From NCBI RefSeq assembly GCF_001877035.1, contig NZ_CP015756.1, positions 4,455,001 through 4,519,000 on the forward strand: a DNA stretch of 64,000 nt, in the 5' to 3' direction. Below, piece by piece: positions 1 to 8,826 of this stretch. Under the pieces are notes generated by a model. The model did no database searches, was not told the DNA's origin, and was given only the letters and a program-made list of their open reading frames with translations. This DNA comes from Clostridium estertheticum subsp. estertheticum. GTDB lineage: Bacteria > Bacillota > Clostridia > Clostridiales > Clostridiaceae. Numbering within the stretch: position 1 is the stretch's first letter; each line of letters begins with the position of its first letter. The position numbers and the translations under genes were made by a program.

Positions 1-2415
1 ATCGATAGGCATATATGTGCATATGTCTCTAAAGTAATCCAATTTCTTTAGGAATCTTTTAAGTTTTTTATCCAAAGAATCTAGCTGTTTATCTTCTAAG
101 TCGCAATTTTTATCCCCAATCTCTAATTTTTTATCCCCAGATTGATCTTCTTTATCCTCAGACCGTGTATCTTTAAAATCAACGAAATTTACCATTGCCT
201 CATAAAAACTTACTTCCCTTTGCCCTATTCTTATATCACCTAGTTCCTCTGAGGTAAACCCTCCTATTGGGGAACGTAGTACTGAGAGCATTGGTATATC
301 CTGCCTTGGGTTATCTATAATTTGAAGAAGACTCATAATTACTTGAATTTCTACGGTGCTAAAATAGCCTGTCCCTGTATCTGCATAAACTGGTATATTC
401 TCAAGCTTTAATTGCGCGAGGAAAGAGGGTGCCCAAGCTGAGGTTGCACGAAGTAATATTACAATATCTTTATAGTCAACATCCCTATATTCTTTAATGT
501 TTTTGTCATAAACTTTAAAAGCTTCGGTTTTACTCCCTTGATAATCCCTATGCGCCATTAATTCTTTTATTCTTTTTGCCACAATTCTTGCTTCAAGTTC
601 AATGTTCGTTGGAGTTTCATCCTCATTTATGTTTACTTGGCCCCCACTTTCCTCTTCATTTTCGTCATTTTCTGAGTCCTTAATCTCTTTTTCAATAAGA
701 TGTAGTTCCACGGGGCCACCCACTATTCCTTGCCCAACTAATTCATCAAAATGCGCTCCTAAATTTAATGCTTCTTCATCTGTATAATCAAGATCTCCAA
801 TATTTTTGCACATTATTTGTTTGAAGATATAATTCACAGCATTTATAACTGTCTCTCGACTTCTAAAGTTTTTGTATAAGGTTATTTTTCTTGTTTTCGC
901 ACCTTCATCTTTAGAATAGCTATTATACTTGCCTAAAAAAAGCTCTGGCCTTGCTTGACGAAATCTATATATACTTTGTTTTACGTCTCCCACCATAAAT
1001 ACATTTGGAGATCCAATTTTTTCTCTTGAAATTATATTTAGTAAAGTTTCCTGCACCATGTTGCTATCTTGATATTCATCTATCAAAATTTCTTCATATT
1101 TATTCCTTAGCCCTATTGCTACTGAGGAAGGTTCTGGTTTTCCATCATCGCCTAAAACCACCTCCCCCTCCTCATCTTTTTTCATTAATATGTCGAGGCA
1201 GTAATGCTCAAAGTCATTAAAATCAATAATTGATCGTTCCTTTTTCTTTTCTCTGTACTTTTGTTGTAAATCTATAACAAGTTGAGATAATTCCATCATA
1301 AGTGGATATAATTCTCTTATATCTTCTAAAGAATCTTCTGAATTTGCATTCATTACTTGCTTTTGTAGTTCTTGTAATTGTTTTTTCACCTTATTTCTTA
1401 TCTCTTGAACGACCTTTTGTTTTTCCTTGTCCTTGCATGCCTTTATACTAGGAAGTTTTGCAAAACTTAGCTCTTCAAAAGTTGTTGCCAAATTTTCAAA
1501 ACAGTTATTCGCTGCACTTAAAAGATCCGCAATTAGAGCTAAATCCGACTTGAATACCTCATTATATAAAATTATAGCCTCATTGTCTTCTACATTTTTT
1601 AATGCTTTAACCATTACTTTTTCTATTCCTAGTAATTCTATTTTAGTATCATCCATTAAAACTTTTGCCCAAGGGGTATCGCTAAAGCTTACCCCATCTT
1701 TAATGTTAAAATTCTCAGCTGAATCTATTAGCCATTTATCTGGATCCGTTGAACTCATAGCAAAATTATAAAGGCTTAGAACTATTCCTTGAAGACCTAA
1801 ATCCTCTTTATTGTTGCTATAAGCTTCAACCAGCTTTAAGAAAGTATTGGATTCTAGATTAGGAAATTTAGGGGTTAAAGGTATATCCGAAGAACTATTT
1901 TCTACTTCGCTCTTATTTTCGTCTTCAATTGCTATATACCTATCTTCAAATAATTCCTCTAAAGCTTCTTGCTTAAGAAGCACTGCTTCTGTTCCATCTG
2001 CTATTCTAAAATTAGGATCTAAATCTACCACATGAAAATTATTACGAATAACCTCAAGGCAAAATGAGTGAATAGTTGTAATGCTAGATTTATTTAACAA
2101 TGTTAATTGTCTTTGTAGTAACTTGCTTTGTGGCTTATTATGAAGTTCCTTCGAGATCGCAGCAGCTATTCTCTCCCTCATTTCAGATGCAGCAGCATTG
2201 GTAAATGTAACTACTAGAAGCTTATCTATATCTGTAGGTCTGTCCTCATCTGTTACTATTTTTATTATTCTCTCAACTAGTACTGCAGTTTTACCTGAAC
2301 CTGCAGCTGCAGCTACTAGGATATTGCAATCCCTTGTTAAAATAGCTTTTTGTTGATCATCCGTCCAAGTAACATCTGATTTCACTTCATTAATTTCATT
2401 ATCATTTTTTATCAT
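1..2415 (-). CDS. addA: ATP-dependent helicase/nuclease subunit A, AddA (3' end off window)
   Basis: The reverse strand is open from the ATG at 2415 to base 1, giving 805 of the roughly 1,200 residues usual for the family. Visible superfamily 1 helicase motifs are Walker A AAAAGSGKT (residues 35-43), motif Ia TFTNAAASEMRERI, the IHSFC segment, Walker B IDEYQDSN and GDVKQSIYRFRQ (motif III region). With AddB it forms the RecBCD-like enzyme that processes double-strand breaks for recombination. The C-terminal RecB-type nuclease domain lies outside the window. The start overlaps the end of addB by 14 nt and has a GGTGGAGAG ribosome site, so translational coupling is likely. No frameshift is seen in the visible part. 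Confidence 0.95.
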   Translation of the reverse strand, partial: MIKNDNEINEVKSDVTWTDDQQKAILTRDCNILVAAAAGSGKTAVLVERIIKIVTDEDRPTDIDKLLVVTFTNAAASEMRERIAAAISKELHNKPQSKLLQRQLTLLNKSSITTIHSFCLEVIRNNFHVVDLDPNFRIADGTEAVLLKQEALEELFEDRYIAIEDENKSEVENSSSDIPLTPKFPNLESNTFLKLVEAYSNNKEDLGLQGIVLSLYNFAMSSTDPDKWLIDSAENFNIKDGVSFSDTPWAKVLMDDTKIELLGIEKVMVKALKNVEDNEAIILYNEVFKSDLALIADLLSAANNCFENLATTFEELSFAKLPSIKACKDKEKQKVVQEIRNKVKKQLQELQKQVMNANSEDSLEDIRELYPLMMELSQLVIDLQQKYREKKKERSIIDFNDFEHYCLDILMKKDEEGEVVLGDDGKPEPSSVAIGLRNKYEEILIDEYQDSNMVQETLLNIISREKIGSPNVFMVGDVKQSIYRFRQARPELFLGKYNSYSKDEGAKTRKITLYKNFRSRETVINAVNYIFKQIMCKNIGDLDYTDEEALNLGAHFDELVGQGIVGGPVELHLIEKEIKDSENDENEEESGGQVNINEDETPTNIELEARIVAKRIKELMAHRDYQGSKTEAFKVYDKNIKEYRDVDYKDIVILLRATSAWAPSFLAQLKLENIPVYADTGTGYFSTVEIQVIMSLLQIIDNPRQDIPMLSVLRSPIGGFTSEELGDIRIGQREVSFYEAMVNFVDFKDTRSEDKEDQSGDKKLEIGDKNCDLEDKQLDSLDKKLKRFLKKLDYFRDICTYMPID

Positions 2416-5400
2416 TATAACTCTCCACCCCACCTTCTTTTATATCTTCGCTTGCTTCATTTGATAAGAGCTCCCATATTTCCTTGTCCTTCCTATTCTT
2501 TATTATCTTATAAGTATTTTCTTTTAATGTAGGGTCAAATTGGCAAATAGCCGTATACTCACAATAACTACATGGTGTAATATCCTTTTTCTTATATGGT
2601 TTTATGTCTATTTCTCCAGAAAGCATTCCTTCACAAGTTTTTATAAGATTCTCCTTTACATGATTAAGCAGCATATCAAACTGCTCCTTAGTTGCAACTG
2701 ATGATCTTGATCCTAATTCTCCATTTTTCTTAATGGATGCTGGCACAACTAGGGATGCACCTTCTATCTTTCTATCCATCTCCCTAATTATCTTAGTATC
2801 TGCTAGTAGCAACCCCTTCATTTTTAATGCTTTCATTATAGCTTTTTCTAATTCTTCCTCATCTAAATTATTTTTAGCCTTTATAACTGGGTCGTCTATT
2901 TTAAAATATAGTATACCGGCTGGAAAAATTGGCTCATCCACGCTTTTATTTGGTATAGCACTTTCTTTAGATAAAGCTTTCTCATTTCTAAGCATAGCAT
3001 CCAAGTAAGTAAGTAACTGTATTTGAAGACCATAATATACATCAGATAATTTAAAATCCTTATTTCCAGATTTATAGTCTATTATCCTATAAAATTCTTC
3101 TCCCTCATTTATTAGCTTATCCACCCTATCAATTCTACCAACTAAATTTACGGTTTCACCTGTTGATAAATCTACTTGTATCGGCGGATAATCTCCCTCA
3201 TTATTGCCAAAGGACACTTCATAACCAAAAGGTTCAAAGCCACTATTTTTCATCTGCTCAACTATTACGTAGATAGTTTTCTTTAAAACTCTTTTAAGTC
3301 TCTCCGTAAAGTACTTGTACCTAGGGGTACTGTTTAATATATACCCACTTGTACCCGTTTCCGCTTCTTTTTCTACAATATTTCCTATATTTTCCTCACA
3401 CCAATCCCTATCAAGATCTGCCCACTTTATTTCACTTTTATCCACAAGTTTTGAAAAATCATCAAGCACGCTGTGCATAAAACTACCTAAATCCGGGGAT
3501 GAAAATGTAAAAGTTTTTCTCTCTTTTGCTTTTAATCCATATTGAACAAAATATGCAAAAGGACATTCTTCATATTTTTCTATTCTAGATACACTAAAGT
3601 AATTTTTTTCTCCATAAAGTTGTTTTACTTTTTCTTTTTCAAGCATTTTCACTTCATTTTTATAGTCAAATCCTTGAAAAATGGTATTACTTTTTTCTCT
3701 CCATAATGGATCCTTTTGATACCATTTATAAACCGCGATCCAAAGTGGTGATATACAACCTTGCTCTAAATATCTTCTAAGCGCAAATATTAAATCATTA
3801 AATGTTGGTACTTTAGCACACACCTGATAAAAATCGCGTAACACATGTCTATCAAGTGCTTCATGTGCATTTCTTAATTTTTCCTTATTATGAGAGCCAT
3901 CATTACTAAGAGTTATATTACTTTCCTCTATTAGATTTTTAAATAAGGCTTTAAACCTTGTTATTATAATAGAGGCCCTTAAAGTTTTACCTTCATAATC
4001 TGCTATAGGATAAGTTATATTTAAATATTTACTTGGAATGCTTATCGTTGCGTAGATTAAATACTGCTCATTAAACACCTCAGTTTTTGTGTCATTTGCA
4101 AGCTCCACACCCTTTTCTTTTAAAATCATTCTGTCGCTATCTGTAAATATCCCCTCTTCCTTACTTGCCTTTGGGAATACTCCATCATTTACCCCTATAA
4201 TGTATAACGCTTTTATATCATGACTTTTTACACGCTCAACACTACTAATTGTTACTCCATCAAGCGCCGGTGGAATAAGCCCCATTTGATGTTTGCTAAA
4301 TCCCATGGAAAGTACTTTTACGAAATCTTCAAGAGATAGGGTTTCTTTGCCAATAACCTCTACCATCTGATCCAGTAATTCCATAACTAGATTCCATATT
4401 TTACTGTACTCAGTGACAAGCTCCTGATCACCTTCTGCTTTAAAACCTTCTATCCATTCCTCTAAGGTTTTATATACATTTATAGACTCTAGGAATTCAA
4501 ATAGAGTTGTACATATCTTTGTGACGGTCCCGCCCCCTTTTAATTTCTCCTTAAATTGTAATAATGGTATAATTATTTTGTCCCTGGTTTCATTTAATAT
4601 TTTAATTGTAGACTCTACTTTTTCAGTTTCATCCTCACTTGCCTTATCATTGTTATAATAATTTCTAAAATAGTAATTTATTTTTTCCTGCCATAAATCG
4701 ATTTCTGTCCATTTTCTTTTACCCTTTATTCCAGTTGCGATAATAAAGTTTTCTAATATATCTATATGCTGCTTTTTTATATCTAAAAGCCCTGTTTTAA
4801 GATACCTAAACATTGCTTCATAACTAAAGTTTTTAGTGAAAATCTCAATAGCTCCAGTTATTAAAACTATTAAAGGGTTACTTGTTATATCTTTTTTCTT
4901 GTCTATAAATAAAGGAATATTGTATTCCGTAAATACTGCTTTAACTAATTTCTCATAGGTTGGCAGATCTCTAGTAATCACTGCTATTTTGTTAAATCTT
5001 ATATTCTCATCTCTACATATTCTTAAGATATCCCTAGCTACATATTCTACTTCACTGTAACCATTAAGAGCTTTAAATATCTTTATATTTTCACATTTCT
5101 TAACTAATGGTGTATACGGAAATGTAAAATAATTATTCTCAAGAAATGAAAGCTCGACATTATCTTTAAATTTACATTCTTTATTTCCTTGTAATTCTAT
5201 AGGCGCTTCTATGCTTGTCCCACTATCCTGGGCTAAACTTAAAAGCTTATCTTCCGTAAACTTTATAGAATAAAATGCATCAGAGGGCTCCATAAATTTT
5301 GAATGTTCTGAGCTTTTTAATGGCAATGTTATATTTATTCTTTTAGCCTTTTTATATAATTTTTCTAGTACTTCATACTGCTGTGGTGTAAATCCTGTAA

Positions 5401-6010
5401 ATTCATCAAGCCAGAACTCTGCTCCATCAAAAATGTTACATTCATCAAGTCGACTACATAAACGAGTCAAATCATCGTCAGGATCCACATAGTTTATGTT
5501 TAAAATATTATCAAACTCCCCATATATAAGAGATAAATCTATTATCTTATCTATAAGTAATGGGTTCGAACCTAGATCTTCTTTTACCTTATTTATGTCA
5601 CCAATCGAAATACCATATTTCTTAAACTCAGTGATAACACTAGCTACATTATCTACAAAGCCCTTTTGCCTTGCTGCTCCTTTAAATACCTTGAATTCTT
5701 CTCCATTTTTTTGAAGTATACTATGAATAAGCATTGCCTTTCCTGAGGTATCCATAGGTTTAAGGGTTATGCCTCCAACTTCACTAAATACTTTGTATGC
5801 TAATCTATTAAAACTGAGTACTTGGACATTTTTTATTCCTGTTGATCCAACTACTTTTATAAGATTCTTTTCAGCTTGAAAAGAGAATTGTTCTGGGACC
5901 AAAAGTACTAGTGGTTTTTCAATTTCTTCCTTTTGCTTGCGTCTTATATCATCTAAGCAGAAAGTACTTTTCCCTCTCCCAGCTCCTCCATAGATAAATC
6001 TCAAACTCAC
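2402..6010 (-). CDS. addB: ATP-dependent deoxyribonuclease subunit B, AddB
   Basis: This 1,202-residue protein has the length expected of AddB. A Walker A motif, GGAGRGKS, opens the N-terminus at about residues 8-15. The C-terminal nuclease domain shows GRIDRVD and IDYKSGNKDF (PD-(D/E)XK type). An iron-sulfur cluster cysteine set is visible as ECPFAYF at its start and CSYCEYTAIC near residue 1160. AddB is the Chi-recognition and second-nuclease subunit of AddAB, acting in the cytoplasm on broken DNA. The start codon is GTG with an AAGGAAGGGA ribosome site. It is the first gene of an addB-addA operon, and addA begins inside its last codons. Confidence 0.97.
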   Translation of the reverse strand: MSLRFIYGGAGRGKSTFCLDDIRRKQKEEIEKPLVLLVPEQFSFQAEKNLIKVVGSTGIKNVQVLSFNRLAYKVFSEVGGITLKPMDTSGKAMLIHSILQKNGEEFKVFKGAARQKGFVDNVASVITEFKKYGISIGDINKVKEDLGSNPLLIDKIIDLSLIYGEFDNILNINYVDPDDDLTRLCSRLDECNIFDGAEFWLDEFTGFTPQQYEVLEKLYKKAKRINITLPLKSSEHSKFMEPSDAFYSIKFTEDKLLSLAQDSGTSIEAPIELQGNKECKFKDNVELSFLENNYFTFPYTPLVKKCENIKIFKALNGYSEVEYVARDILRICRDENIRFNKIAVITRDLPTYEKLVKAVFTEYNIPLFIDKKKDITSNPLIVLITGAIEIFTKNFSYEAMFRYLKTGLLDIKKQHIDILENFIIATGIKGKRKWTEIDLWQEKINYYFRNYYNNDKASEDETEKVESTIKILNETRDKIIIPLLQFKEKLKGGGTVTKICTTLFEFLESINVYKTLEEWIEGFKAEGDQELVTEYSKIWNLVMELLDQMVEVIGKETLSLEDFVKVLSMGFSKHQMGLIPPALDGVTISSVERVKSHDIKALYIIGVNDGVFPKASKEEGIFTDSDRMILKEKGVELANDTKTEVFNEQYLIYATISIPSKYLNITYPIADYEGKTLRASIIITRFKALFKNLIEESNITLSNDGSHNKEKLRNAHEALDRHVLRDFYQVCAKVPTFNDLIFALRRYLEQGCISPLWIAVYKWYQKDPLWREKSNTIFQGFDYKNEVKMLEKEKVKQLYGEKNYFSVSRIEKYEECPFAYFVQYGLKAKERKTFTFSSPDLGSFMHSVLDDFSKLVDKSEIKWADLDRDWCEENIGNIVEKEAETGTSGYILNSTPRYKYFTERLKRVLKKTIYVIVEQMKNSGFEPFGYEVSFGNNEGDYPPIQVDLSTGETVNLVGRIDRVDKLINEGEEFYRIIDYKSGNKDFKLSDVYYGLQIQLLTYLDAMLRNEKALSKESAIPNKSVDEPIFPAGILYFKIDDPVIKAKNNLDEEELEKAIMKALKMKGLLLADTKIIREMDRKIEGASLVVPASIKKNGELGSRSSVATKEQFDMLLNHVKENLIKTCEGMLSGEIDIKPYKKKDITPCSYCEYTAICQFDPTLKENTYKIIKNRKDKEIWELLSNEASEDIKEGGVESYNDKK

Positions 6011-6070
6011 AAAAACACGTCCCTTCCTTTTATATTTTATACGTTATTTATTTTAGTATATCTCTTATAT

Positions 6071-6079
6071 ATTATACCA
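6071..6079 (-). promoter_or_regulatory. candidate extended -10 promoter for addBA
   Basis: On the minus strand a TGG-TATAAT extended -10 lies about 60 nt upstream of the addB GTG. I see no good -35 at the normal distance, which is acceptable for an extended -10. This rests on motif matching only. Confidence 0.35.
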
Positions 6080-6140
6080 TGTATGATTTCTCTTAATGAC
6101 TAACATCAACTTTTGTTCACAACATGTTAAACACCTCTCG

Positions 6141-6184
6141 ATGCAATAATTACATTAAAATTCATTTATATACGATTATTGCAT
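6141..6184. repeat. 10-bp inverted repeat between addB and comFB
   Basis: ATGCAATAAT (6141-6150) and ATTATTGCAT (6175-6184) are perfect inverted copies 24 nt apart in the divergent addB/comFB intergenic region. The stretch could be a pair of operator half-sites or a weak hairpin. It has no T-tract, so it does not look like a terminator. Confidence 0.4.
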
Positions 6185-6296
6185 ACAATGTATTAAGCGG
6201 CTAAGATGAATACATAAAACTTCATTTAAAGTATTATTATGCATACTATAATTGCTGTACTATATTGTTTATAAAAGGACTAAAAGGAGGTATACA

Positions 6297-6578
6297 GTGT
6301 ATCATTTAAAAAATTTTTCTGAAGTTGAAGTAAACAACCTATTAGAAAAGATATTAGAAAAATATGATGATATTTGCAAATGCGAAAAGTGCAAATTAGA
6401 TATTAAGGCCATAGCACTAAACTCTTTAACTACAAAATATACCGTTTCCGAAAAGGGAGAACTATACACGAGTGCCTTAGCTGAAATTAACAAACAGGAA
6501 ACAATCGATGTTACTACTGCAATTACAAAAGCTATAGAGATAGTATCTACTAATCCAAAACATCTAGTTGACTTTTAG
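6297..6578 (+). CDS. comFB: ComFB family protein (late competence protein ComFB-like)
   Basis: This 93-residue protein has the ComFB pattern: a helical N-terminus, a cysteine cluster (CKCEKC, about residues 27-32), then an IKAIALN segment, a KY.VSEKGELY segment and a helical C-terminus. In B. subtilis ComFB is a zinc-binding protein encoded in the comF operon, with no settled function. Here it stands alone, away from comFA and comFC. I place the start at GTG 6297 because an AAAAGGAGG ribosome site ends 6 nt upstream; an ATG at 6252 has no such site. A strong terminator follows the gene. Confidence 0.75.
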   Translation: MYHLKNFSEVEVNNLLEKILEKYDDICKCEKCKLDIKAIALNSLTTKYTVSEKGELYTSALAEINKQETIDVTTAITKAIEIVSTNPKHLVDF

Positions 6579-6660
6579 TATCGCCTTTGTAATCATTTAC
6601 TCATTTTGTGATGGATTACGTGGGATAATTACAATACATTCTAGATAAATTTATATATAT

Positions 6661-6712
6661 AAAAGGATTCATGTAGTGCGTTAAAATATATTAAGCATTA
6701 CATGAATCCTTT
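6661..6712. terminator. bidirectional terminator between comFB and phosphoglucomutase
   Basis: A 19-bp stem (6661-6679 with 6694-6712, one G-T pair) ends in A- and T-rich tracts on both sides. It suits both converging genes. Confidence 0.8.
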
Positions 6713-6746
6713 TATTAAATTATTTTATCTATATTTATTTTTGTTT

Positions 6747-8471
6747 CTACTTTGTGCTTTGAAGTTTAGCTATTATAACCTCTTCCATCTCTACTAGTTT
6801 ATCTTCTGCAGCTTTTAGAGTTTTTCCTTTAGAGTACATATATATTTTAATTTTTGGTTCTGTACCTGAAGGTCTTACTGCATACCAGCTATCATCATCA
6901 AAATAGAATTTTAGTACATTAGATTTTTCTATTCCACTAGGTTCTTCCGAGTTATTCAAGATGTCATAGGATTTCTCAACCTCATAATCTATAAACTTTG
7001 TAAGCTTTGAACTACCTATTGTTAATAAATAATCTTTTCTGTACTCCACCATCATTCTAGAAATTCTTTCTTGTCCTTCTATACCTTCTAAAACTAAAGA
7101 TATTAAGTTTTCTCTATAATATCCAAACTCAACATAAATCTCATTTAATATATCTAATAAAGTTTTACCTTTTGATTTATAATAGGCTGCTGCTTCACAT
7201 AAAAGCATTGATGCTATAACTGCATCTTTATCACGAACAAAGGTTCCAGCAACATAACCGATACTTTCCTCATATCCAAATATAAATTCAAAGCTATTGT
7301 CCTTTTTAAAATCATTGACTTTACCACAAATGTTTTTGAACCCTGTGAGTACTTCGAAAGTTTCTACACCATATTTGGTAGCTATTGCCCTGCCTAGATC
7401 CCCTGTTACTAAGGATTTAACTATAGCAGCATTTTTGGGAAGGGTGCCATTTTCTTTCATTCCTTCTATAACATACTTTATGAGTATAGCACCGGTTTGA
7501 TTACCATTAAAGGCAACATATTCTCCAAGCGTATCTCTAACCATTATAGCAAGTCTATCACAATCTGGATCAGTAGCTATTAACAATTCTGCCCCTTCTT
7601 TTTTCCCAAGCTCCCTTGCATATTTGAAGGCTTTTACATCCTCTGGGTTAGGATACCCAACGGTTGTAAAATCTGGATCTGGCTTTTCTTGCTCTGGTAC
7701 TACTATTATGTTAGTAAATCCTCTCTCCTTAAGGACCCTTCTTACAGGAACATTTCCAGTACCATTTAGAGGAGTGTATACAATTTTTATATCTTTATCT
7801 ATATTGTCTCTTATAGCTAGCCCCTTTACTTTCTCCATGTACTCATCATCCATAGTTTTTCCAAGGATTACTATTAATCCTTTTTTCTTTGCTTCCTCAA
7901 TATCCATAACTTTTATAGTGCTAAAGTCTGTAATACTCTTAATTTTTTCTGTTATTCCCTTTGCAGTAGATGATAAAATTTGTGCACCATCTTCCCAATA
8001 TACCTTGTATCCATTATATTCTTTAGGATTATGACTAGCAGTCACAACAATTCCAGCAGCTGTATGTAACGTTCTTACTGCATAAGATAGTTCTGGCGTA
8101 GGTCTTAATTCTTCAAATAAATATGCTTTTATTCCATTTGCTGCTAATACTTGTGCTGCTGTAGCTGCAAATTTAACAGAATAATGCCTGCAATCATATG
8201 CTATTGCTACCCCTCTATCCATATACTCTTTTCCATATTCCTTAATATAATCTGCAAGCCCTTGCGTTGCTCTTGAAATAATATATATATTCATTCTGTT
8301 AAGTCCAGCACCTAACTTCCCTCTTAGTCCTGCAGTTCCAAACTCTAAATCCATGTAAAATCTGTCTTCAATCTCTTTGTTATCATTTTTTATGGACTTT
8401 AATTCTTCTCGTGTCTCTTCATCAAAGTACTTATTATTTACCCATTCTTCGTATCTTTTTATATAAGTCAT
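6747..8471 (-). CDS. pgcA: phospho-sugar mutase (phosphoglucomutase/phosphomannomutase type)
   Basis: This 574-residue protein belongs to the alpha-D-phosphohexomutase superfamily, the length of B. subtilis PgcA (YhxB). The catalytic phosphoserine loop TASHNPKEYNGYKVYW lies at about residues 144-159. The metal-binding loop is DPDCDR, the sugar-binding loop GYEESIGY, and the C-terminal phosphate-binding loop RPSGTEPKIKIY. It interconverts glucose-1-phosphate and glucose-6-phosphate for UDP-glucose, glycolipid and cell-wall precursors. It is a single-gene unit ending at the shared terminator. The exact substrate preference cannot be read from the sequence. Confidence 0.93.
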   Translation of the reverse strand: MTYIKRYEEWVNNKYFDEETREELKSIKNDNKEIEDRFYMDLEFGTAGLRGKLGAGLNRMNIYIISRATQGLADYIKEYGKEYMDRGVAIAYDCRHYSVKFAATAAQVLAANGIKAYLFEELRPTPELSYAVRTLHTAAGIVVTASHNPKEYNGYKVYWEDGAQILSSTAKGITEKIKSITDFSTIKVMDIEEAKKKGLIVILGKTMDDEYMEKVKGLAIRDNIDKDIKIVYTPLNGTGNVPVRRVLKERGFTNIIVVPEQEKPDPDFTTVGYPNPEDVKAFKYARELGKKEGAELLIATDPDCDRLAIMVRDTLGEYVAFNGNQTGAILIKYVIEGMKENGTLPKNAAIVKSLVTGDLGRAIATKYGVETFEVLTGFKNICGKVNDFKKDNSFEFIFGYEESIGYVAGTFVRDKDAVIASMLLCEAAAYYKSKGKTLLDILNEIYVEFGYYRENLISLVLEGIEGQERISRMMVEYRKDYLLTIGSSKLTKFIDYEVEKSYDILNNSEEPSGIEKSNVLKFYFDDDSWYAVRPSGTEPKIKIYMYSKGKTLKAAEDKLVEMEEVIIAKLQSTK

Positions 8472-8599
8472 CCTAAATCACACCTTTCCAAATAATTACC
8501 ATTTGATTATATTATACAGTATATCCTCCACATTTAAAATATCTAAAAATATATTAGAGTAAAATTTTTACAAATTTTTATTAGAAAGGGTGATTCTTT

Positions 8600-8788
8600 A
8601 TGTCCAGAACATTTAGATTAAAAAGCGATGAGTCAATATATCATGTTATGTATGAAAGTATAACTGAGATAAATTTATTCAAGGATACTGAGGATAAGAA
8701 AAAATATCTGTCTCTTATAAAAAAATATAATTCTTGTAGACATCCACAATTTTTCGTCGCAATTCGTAAATCTTTATTTATTTTCTAA
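8600..8788 (+). pseudogene. truncated REP-associated tyrosine transposase (Y1_Tnp) remnant
   Basis: The first ~45 residues (RLKSDESIYHVMYESITEIN then LFKDTEDKKKYLSLIKKY) match the N-terminus of REP-associated (IS200-like) transposases, where a G/SIYHV segment precedes the HUH domain. The frame then runs into unrelated sequence and stops after 62 codons. An intact family member has over 200 residues with an HxH motif and a catalytic Tyr, both absent here. A ribosome-site-like AAAGGGTGA precedes the ATG, so a short peptide could still be made. I see no terminal repeats. Confidence 0.75.
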
Positions 8789-8826
8789 TTATTATTTAAT
8801 TATTAACCATCCCATGCCATCTTTTT

